A stretch of 64,000 bases of DNA from Cardiocondyla obscurior. Its lineage: Eukaryota > Arthropoda > Insecta > Hymenoptera > Formicidae. Made by a program: the position numbers and the translations under genes. The stretch covers positions 77,955 to 141,954 of the forward strand of contig NW_027228802.1 in assembly GCF_019399895.1 (NCBI RefSeq), read 5' to 3'. The notes below the pieces were generated by a model. It saw only the letters and a program-made list of their open reading frames with translations, was not told the origin of the DNA and ran no database searches. Below are positions 54,880 through 64,000 of this stretch, in pieces; the first letter of the stretch is position 1, and each line of letters starts with the position of its first letter.

Positions 54880-57300
54880 CATTCAAAATAGATGCAATTG
54901 GGCCTTATCGGAGTTTTTTATTTCCATCAGAAGCCGAGATATGGCCGAAAAACAAAAAAAATATTTTTTAAATTTGGCAACATAGCATTGTGCGGCATTT
55001 AAAGGAGATGCATACGGGTCCATTCCGAGGCTTTTATTTTCACCAGCAGCCGAAATATGACCAAGAAACAAAGAGAAATATTTTTGAAATTTTACAACGT
55101 AGCATTGTGCAACATACAAAATAGATGTATTCGGGCCTATTCGGAGTTTTTTATTTTCATCAGAAGCCGAGATATGGCCAAAAACGAAAAATAATATTTT
55201 TGAAATTTTACAACGTAGCATTGTGCAACATACAAAATAGATGTATTCGGGCCTATTCGGAGCCTTTTATTTTCATCAGAAGCCGAGATATGGCCAAAAA
55301 ACGAAAAAAATATTTTTGAAATTTTACAACGTAGCATTGTACAACAATTAAAAAAGATGCATACGAACCTATTCGGAGACTTTTATTTTCATCAGAAGCC
55401 GAGATATGGCCAAAAAACGAAAAAAAATATTTTCAAAATTTAACAACATAGCATTGTGCAACATTCGAAATAGATGTAATTGGGCCTATTCGGAACCTTT
55501 TATTTTCACCAGAAGCCGAGATATGGCCAAAAAACAAAAAAAAATATTTTTAATATTTAACAACATTGCAATGTGCGGCATTCAAAATAGATGCAATTGG
55601 GCCTTATCGGAGTTTTTTATTTCCATCAGAAGCCGAGATATGGCCGAAAAACAAAAAAAATATTTTTTAAATTTGGCAACATAGCATTGTGCGGCATTTA
55701 AAGGAGATGCATACGGGTCCATTCCGAGGCTCTTATTTTCACCAGCAGCCGAAATATGACCAAAAAACAAAAAGAAATATTTTTGAAATTTTACAACGTA
55801 GCATTGTGCAACATACAAAATAGATGTATTCGGGCCTATTCGGAGTTTTTTATTTTCATCAAAAGCCGAGATATGGTCAAAAAACGAAAAATAATATTTT
55901 TGAAATTTTACAACGTAGCATTGTGCAACATACAAAATAGATGCATACGGGCCTATTCGAAGCCTTTCATTTTCATCAGAAGCCAAGATATGTCAAAAAA
56001 ACGAAAAAAAATATTTTTAAAATTTTACAACATAGTATTGTGCGGCATTCAAAATAGATAAACTCGAGCCTATTTGGAGCCTTTTATTTTTTATCAGAAG
56101 CCGAGATATGGCCAAAAACTAAAAAAAGCATTTTTGAAATTTTACAACGAAGCATTGTGCGGCAATTAAAAACGATGCATACGGGCCTATTCCGAACCTC
56201 GTATTTTCATCAGAAGCCGAGATATAACCAAAAGACAAAAAAAATATTTTTGAAGTTTGGCAACATAGCATTGTGCAACATTCAAAATAGATGCAATTGG
56301 GCCTTATCGGAGTTTTTTATTTCCATCAGATGCCGAGATATAGCCGAAAAACAAAAAAAATATTTTTTAAATTTGGCAACATAGCATTGTGCGGCATTTA
56401 TAGGAGATGCATACTGGTCCATTCCGAGGCTTTTATTTTCACCAGCAGCCGAAATATGACCAAAAAACAAAGAGAAATATTTTTGAAATTTTACAACGTA
56501 GCATTGTGCGCAACTAAAAATAAATGCATACGGGTCTGATCCGAGCCTTCTATTTTCACCAGCAGTCGAGATAAGGCCAAAAAACAAAAAAAAATATTTT
56601 TGAAATTTTACAACATAGCATTGTGCGGCATTCAAAATAGATGCATTTGGGCCTATTCGGACCCTTTTGATTTTATCAGAAGCCGAGATATTGCCAAAAA
56701 ACGAAAAAAAATATTTTTGAAATTTTACAACGTAGCATTGTGCGGCAATTAAAAAAAATGCATACGGGCTTATTCCGAGCCTTTTATTTTCACCAGAAGC
56801 CGAGATATGGCCAAAAAACAAAAAAAAATATTTTTAATATTTAACAACATTGCAATGTGCGGCATTCAAAATAGATGCAATTGGGCCTTATCGGAGTTTC
56901 TTATTTCCATCAGAAGCCGAGATATGGCCGAAAAACAAAAAAAATATTCTTTAAATTTGGCAACATAGCATTGTGCGGCATTTAAAGAAGATGCATACGG
57001 GTCCATTCCGAGGCTCTTATTTTCACCAGCAGCCGAAATATGACCAAAAAACAAAAAGAAATATTTTTGAAATTTTACAACGTAGCATTGTGCAACATAC
57101 AAAATAGATGTATTCGGGCCTATTCGGAGTTTTTTATTTTCATCAGAAGCCGAGATATGGTCAAAAAACGAAAAAAATATTTTTGAAATTTTACAACGTA
57201 GCATTGTGCAACAATTAAAAAAGATGCATACGAACCTATTCGGAGCCTTTTATTTTCATCAGAAGCCGAGATATGGCCAAAAAACGAAAAAAAATATTTT
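54880..57300. repeat. Higher-order repeat of five to six units
   Basis: A cassette starting with the gccttatcggagttt unit and followed by the tttaaaggagatgcatac unit recurs at about 54883, 55582, 56282 and 56866. The intervals are about 700, 700 and 584 bp, that is six, six and five units. The same cassette recurs less regularly to the right edge. Confidence 0.65.
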
Positions 57301-60300
57301 CAAAATTTAACAACATAGCATTGTGCAACATTCGAAATAGATGTAATTGGGCCTATTCAGAACCTTTTATTTTTATCAGAAGCCGAGATATGGCCAGAAA
57401 ACAAAAAAAAATATTTTTTTGAAATTTTACAACATAGCATTGTGCGGCATTCAAAATAGATGAATTCGAGCCTATTCAAAGCCTTTTTTTTTATCAGAAA
57501 CCGAGATATGGCCAAAAAACAAAAAAAAGTATTTTTGAAATTTTACAACGTAGCATTGTGCAACATACAAAATAGATGTATTCGGGTTTATTCGGAGCCT
57601 TTTATTTTCATCAGAAGTTGAGATATGGCCAAAAAACGAAAATAAATATTTTTGAAATTTTACAACGTAGCATTGTGCGGCAATTAAAAAAGATGCATAC
57701 GGGCCTATTCGGAGCCTTTTATTTTCATCAGAAGCCGAGATATGGCCAAAAACGAAAAAATATTTTGAAATTTTACAACGTAGCATTGTGCAACATACAA
57801 AATAGATGTATTCGGGCCTATTCCGAGCCTTTTATTTTCACCAGAAGCCGAGATATTGCCAAAAACGAAAAAAAATTTTTAATATTTAACAACATAGCAT
57901 TGTGCGGCATTCAAAATAGATGCAATTGGGCCTATCGGAGTTTTTATTTCCATCAGAAGCCGAGATATGGCCAAAAACAAAAAAATATTTTTAAATTTGG
58001 CAACATAGCATTGTGCGGCATTTAAAAAAGATGCATACGAATCCATTCCGAGGCTTTTATTTTCACCAGCAGCCGAAATATGACCAAAAACAAAAAAAAT
58101 ATTTTGAAATTTTACAACGTAGCATTGTGCAACATACAAAATAGATGTATTCGGGCCTATTCGGAGTTTTTTATTTTCATCAGAAGCCGAGATATGGCCA
58201 AAAAACGAAAAAAAATATTTTTGAAATTTTACAACGTAGCATTGTGCAACAATTAAAAAAGATGCATACGAACTTATTCGGAGCCTTTTATTTTCATCAG
58301 AAGCCGAGATATGGCCAAAAAACGAAAAAAAATATTTTCAAAATTTAACAACATAGCATTGTGCAACATTCGAAATAGATGTAATTGGGCCTATTCGGAA
58401 TTTTTTATTTTCATCAGAAGCCGAAATATGGCCAGAAAACAAAAAAAAATATTTTTTTGAAATTTAACAACATAGAATTGTGCGGCATTCAAAATAGATG
58501 AATTCGAGCCTATTCGAAGCCTTTTTTTTATCAGAAGCCGAGATATGGCCAAAAAACAAAAAAAAGTATTTTTGAAATTTTACAACGTAGCATTGTGCAA
58601 CATACAAAATAGATGTATTCGGGTTTATTCGGAGCCTTTTATTTTCATCAGAAGTTGAGATATGGCCAAAAAACGAAAAAAATATTTTTGAAATTTTACA
58701 ACGTAGCATTGTGCGGCAATTAAAAAAGATGCATACGGGCCTATTCGGAGCCTTTATTTTTTCATCAGAAGCCGAGATATGGCCAAAAACGAAAAAAATA
58801 TTTTGAAATTTTACAACGTAGCATTGTGCGCAACTAAAAATAGATGCATACGGGTTTATTTGAGCTTTCTATTTTCACCAGAAGCCGAGATATGGCCAAA
58901 AACAAAAAATATTTTTGAAATTTTACAACATAGCATTGTGCGGCATTCAAAATAGATGCATTTGGGCCTATTCGGAGCTTTTTATTTTCATCAGAAGCCG
59001 AGCTATTGCCAAAAAACAAAAAAATATATATTTGAAATTTTACAACGTAGCATTGTGCGGCAATTAAAAACGATGCATACGGGCCTATTCGGAGCCTTTT
59101 ATTTTCATCAGAAGCCAAGATATGGCCAAAAAACGAAAAAAAATTTTTTTTTAATTTAACAACATAGCATTGTGCAACATTCAAAATAGATGAACTCGAG
59201 CTTATTTGAGCTTTTTATTTTCATCAGAAGCCGAGATATGGCCAAAAACATTTTGAAATTTTACAACGAAGCATTGTGCGGCAATTAAAAAGATGCATAC
59301 GGGCCTATTCGAACCTTTTATTTTCATCAGAAGCCGAGATATAACCAAAAACAAAAAAATATTTTTGAAATTTTACAACATAGCATTGTGCAACATTCAA
59401 AATAGATGCAATTGGGCCTATCGGAGTTTTTATTTCATCAGAAGCCGAGATATGGCCAAAAACAAAAAATATTTTTAAATTTTACAACATAGCATTGTGC
59501 GGCATTTAAAGGAGATGCATACGGGCCATTCCGAGGCTTTTATTTTCACCAGCAGCCGAAATATGACCAAAAAACAAAAAAATATTTTTGAAATTTTACA
59601 ACGTAGCATTGTGCAACATACAAAATAGATGCATTCGGGCCTATTCGGAGCCTTTATTTTCATCAGAAGCCGAAATATGGCCAAAAACAAAAAAAAAATA
59701 TTTTTGAAATTTTACAACGTAGCATTGTGCGGCAATTAAAAAAGATGCATACGAGCCTATTCGAAGCCTTTTATTTTCATCAGAAGCCGAGATATGGCCA
59801 AAAAACGAAAAAAAATAATTTTGAAATTTTACAACGTAGCATTGTGCGGCAATTAAAAAAAATGCATACGGGCCTATTCGAAGCCTTTTATTTTCATCAG
59901 AAGCCAAGATATGGCAAAAAAACGAAAAAAAATATTTTTAAAATTTTACAACATAGTATTGTGCGGCATTCAAAATAGATGAACTCGAGCCTATTTGGAG
60001 CCTTTTATTTTTTATCAGAAGCCGAGATATGGCCAAAAACTAAAAAAAGCATTTTTGAAATTTTACAACGAAGCATTGTGCGGCAATTAAAAACGATGCA
60101 TACGGGCCTATTCCGAACCTTTTATTTTCATCAGAAGCCGAGATATGGCCAAAAACAAAAAAATATTTTTGAAATTTGGCAACATAGCATTGTGCAACAT
60201 TCAAAATAGATGCAATTGGGCCTTATCGGAGTTTTTTATTTCCATCAGAAGCCGAGATATGGCCGAAAAACAAAAAAAATATTTTTGAAATTTTACAACA

Positions 60301-63300
60301 TAGCATTGTGCGGCATTCAAAATAGATGCATACTGGTCCATTCCGAGGCTTTTATTTTCACCAGCAGCCGAAATATGGCCAAAAAACAAAAAAATATTTT
60401 TGAAATTTTACAACGTAGCATTGTGCGGCAATTAAAAAAGATGCATACGGGCTTATTCCGAGCCTTTTATTTTCACCAGAAGCCGAGATATGACCAAAAA
60501 ACGAAAAAAAATATTTTTAAAATTTAACAACATAGCATTGTGCAGCATTCAAAATAGATGCAATTGGGCCTTATCGGAGTTTTTATTTTCATCAGAAGCC
60601 GAGATATGGCCGAAAAACAAAAAAAATTTTTTAAATTTGGCAACGTAGCATTGTGCGGCATTTAAAATAGATGCATACGGGCCATTCCGAGGCTTTTATT
60701 TTCACCAGCAGCCGAGATATGGCCAAAAAACAAAAAAATATTTTTGAAATTTTACAACGTAGCATTGTGCAACATACAAAATAGATGTATTCGGGCCTAT
60801 TCGGAGCCTTTTACTTTCATCAGAAGCCGAAATATGGCCAAAAAACAAAAAAAAATATTTTTAAAATTTTAAAACGTAGCATTGTGCGGCAATTAAAAAA
60901 GATGCATACGAGCCTATTCGGAGCCTTTTATTTTCATCAGAAGCCGAGATATGGCCAAAAAACGAAAAAAAATATTTTTGAAATTTTACAACGTAGCATT
61001 GTGCGGCAATTAAAAAAGATGCATACGGGCCTATTCGAAGCCTTTTATTTTCATCAGAAGCCAAGATATGGCCAAAAAACGAAAAAAAATATTTTTGAAA
61101 TTTTACAACGTAGCATTGTGCGGCATTCAAAATAGATGAATCGAGTCTGTTTGGAGCCTTTTATTTTCATCAGAAGCCGAGATATGGCCAAAAACAAAAA
61201 AATATTTTTGAAATTTTACAACGAAGCATTGTGCGGCAATTAAAAAGATGCATACGGGCCTATTCCGAACCTTTTATTTTCATCAGAAGCCGAGATATGG
61301 CCAAAAACAAAAAAATATTTTGAAATTTTACAACATAGCATTGTGCAACATTCAAAATAGATGCAATTGGGCCTATCGGAGTTTTTATTTTCATCAGAAG
61401 CCGAGATATGGCCAAAAACAAAAAAAATATTTTTAAATTTTACAACATAGCATTGTGCGGCATTTAAAATAGATGCATACTGGTCCATTCCGAGGCTTTT
61501 ATTTTCACCAGCAGCCGAGATATGGCCAAAAACAAAAAAATATTTTTGAAATTTTACAACATAGCATTGTGCGGCATTCAAAATAGATGCATTTGGGCCT
61601 ATTCGGACCCTTTTATTTTCATCAGAAGCCGAGATATGGCCAAAAAACGAAAAAAAATATTTTTGAAATTTTACAACGTAGCATTGTGCGGCAATTAAAA
61701 GATGCATACGGGCCTATTCCGAGCCTTTTATTTTCATCAGAAGCCGAGATATGGCCAAAAACAAAAAAATATTTTTAAAATTTAACAACATAGCATTGTG
61801 CGGCATTCAAAATAGATGCAATTGGGCCTTATCGGAGTTTTTATTTTCATCAGAAGCCGAGATATGGCCAAAAACAAAAAAATATTTTTAAATTTTACAA
61901 CATAGCATTGTGCGGCATTTAAAATAGATGCATACGGGTCCATTCGAGGCTCTTATTTTCATCAGCAGCCGAAATATGGCCAAAAACAAAAAAAATATTT
62001 TTGAAATTTTACAACGTAGCATTGTGCAACATACAAAATAGATGCATTCGGGCCTATTCAGTTTTTATTTTCATCAGAGCCGAGATATGGCCAAAAAACA
62101 AAAAAATATTTTGAAATTTTACAACGTAGCATTGTGCGGCATTCAAAATAGATGCATTCGGGCCTATTCGGAGTTTTTTATTTTCATCAGAAGCCGAGAT
62201 ATGGCCAAAAACGAAAAAAATATTTTTAAAATTTAACAACATAGCATTGTGCGGCATTCAAAATAGATGCATTGGGCCTATTCGATTTTTTATTTTCATC
62301 AGAAGCCGAGATATGGCCAAAAACAAAAAAAATATTTTTGAAATTTTACAACATAGCATTGTGCGGCATTCAAAATAGATGAATTCGGGCCTATTCGGAC
62401 CTTTTTTTTCATCAGAAGCCGAGATATGGCCAAAAACAAAAAAATATTTTTGAAATTTTACAACGTAGCATTGTGCAACATTCAAAATAGATGCATTCGG
62501 GCTTATTCGGAGCCTTTTATTTTCATCAGAAGCCGAGATATGGCCAAAAAACAAAAAAAAATATTTTTGAAATTTTACAACGTAGCATTGTGCGGCAATT
62601 AAAAAAGATGCATACGGGCCTATTCGGAGCCTTCTATTTTCATCAGAAGCCAAGATATGGCCAAAAAACAAAAAAAATTATTTTTGAAATTTTACAACAT
62701 AGCATTGTGCGGCATTCAAAATAGATGCATTTGGGCCTATTCGGAGCTTTTTATTTTCATCAGAAGCCGAGATATGGCCAAAAAACAAAAAAATATTTTG
62801 AAATTTTACAACGTAGCATTGTGCGGCAATTAAAAAGATGCATACGGGCCTATTCGGAGCCTTTTATTTTCATCAGAAGCCGAGATATGGCCAAAAAACG
62901 AAAAAAATATTTTTTAAATTTAACAACATAGCATTGTGCGGCATTCAAAATAGATGAATTCGGGCCTATTTGGAGCCTTTTATTTTCATCAGAAGCCGAG
63001 ATATGGCCAAAAACAAAAAATATTTTTGAAATTTTACAACGTAGCATTGTGCGGCATTAAAAACGATGCATACGGGCCTATTCCGAACCTTTTATTTTCA
63101 TCAGAAGCCGAGATATGGCCAAAAACAAAAAAATATTTTTGAAATTTTACAACATAGCATTGTGCAACATTCAAAATAGATGCAATTGGGCCTATCGGAG
63201 TTTTTATTTTCATCAGAAGCCGAGATATGGCCGAAAAACAAAAAATATTTTTAAATTTTACAACATAGCATTGTGCGGCATTTAAAAAGATGCATACGGG

Positions 63301-64000
63301 TCCATTCCGAGGCTTTTATTTTCACCAGCAGCCGAGATATGACCAAAAACAAAAAAATATTTTGAAATTTTACAACGTAGCATTGTGCAACATACAAAAT
63401 AGATGCATTCGGGCCTATTCGGAGCCTTTATTTTCATCAGAAGCCGAGATATGGCCAAAAAACGAAAAAAATATTTTTAAAATTTTATAACGTAGCATTG
63501 TGCGGCAATTAAAAAAGATGCATACGAGCCTATTCGGAGCTTTTTATTTTCATCAGAAATTGAGATATGGCCAAAAAACGAAAAAAAATAATTTTGAAAT
63601 TTTACAACGTAGCATTGTGCGGCAATTAAAAAAGATGCATACAGGCCTATTCGAAGCCTTTTATTTTCATCAGAAGCCAAGATATGGCAAAAAAACGAAA
63701 AAATATTTTAAATTTTACAACATTGCATTGTGCGGCATTCAAAATAGATGCATTCGGGCCTATTCGGAGCCTTTTATTTTCATCAGAAGCCGAGATATGG
63801 CCAAAAACAAAAAAATATTTTTGAAATTTTACAACGTAGCATTGTGCGGCAATTAAAATGATGCATACGGGCCTATTCCGAACCTTTTATTTTCATCAGA
63901 AGCCGAGATATGGCCAAAAAACAAAAAAATATTTTTGAAATTTTACAACATAGCATTGTGCGGCATTCAAAATAGATGCATTGGGCCTATTCGGAGTTTT

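Larger units (their letters stand above)
54351..64000. repeat. 117-bp tandem satellite array, right block
   Basis: About 82 further units of the same satellite, in the same orientation, continue to the window edge. The first bases (caagatatggcc) complete the unit cut at 38739, so the two blocks were one array before the retroelement inserted. A subfamily with gccttatcggag and a gatatggccgaaaaac end recurs here (about 54900, 55600, 56305, 56885, 60220, 60560) and is not prominent in the left block. I see no gene in this stretch. Confidence 0.97.

Noticed and set aside
54351..64000. Similar repeat-peptide frames in the right block
   Set aside because: Same satellite artefact; frames follow unit boundaries, not genes.

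Overview
The window is eukaryotic, almost certainly arthropod and most likely insect. It is a large tandem satellite array interrupted by one complete LTR retroelement. The taxon cannot be named from the sequence. The arthropod call rests on the Ty3/Gypsy pol type, the chuvirus-like envelope and the metazoan tRNA-Pro primer site. No ordinary host gene, rRNA, tRNA or CRISPR array was seen.

Layout. Positions 1-38739 and 54351-64000 are one AT-rich satellite with a 117-bp unit, several unit subfamilies and nested higher-order repeats. Because 117 is 3 x 39 and the unit is open in several frames, the array is full of long fortuitous reading frames on both strands; none is called as a gene. A single N at 7052 marks a truncated unit.

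Positions 38740-54350 are a 15.6-kb Ty3/Gypsy (Metaviridae) provirus in minus orientation. It sits inside a satellite unit, flanked by a 4-bp target duplication (CAAG). Its LTRs are very long (2707 and 2704 bp), end in 9-bp perfect inverted repeats (TGTTACGTC/GACGTAACA) and differ by about 13 substitutions plus one 3-nt indel. In element order: 5' LTR (51647-54350), a tRNA-Pro-type primer site, gag with six CCHC zinc knuckles, a protease frame, an RT-RNase H-integrase frame, a chuvirus-like envelope gene split by a frameshift, an extended Tudor-domain gene, a short polypurine tract and the 3' LTR (38740-41446).

Two accessory genes make the element unusual. One is a Tudor-domain protein placed after env, where an infectious element could carry a tool aimed at the host piRNA pathway. 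The other is a 276-codon ORF wholly inside each LTR, basic at its N terminus and then proline/acid-rich. It has no ATG near its start, but splicing a GTAAGT donor in the LTR leader to the TTTTAG just before the ORF would create an ATG in good context. The same ATG-free leader exon could also be joined to acceptors directly before env and before the Tudor gene. The element therefore reads like a complex retrovirus: unspliced RNA for gag/pol and spliced RNAs for env and two accessory proteins.

This copy has two frame breaks, one at the pro/RT junction and one in env. Both lie in short AG-rich runs, so mutation and consensus error cannot be told apart. All catalytic residues of protease, RT, RNase H and integrase are present.
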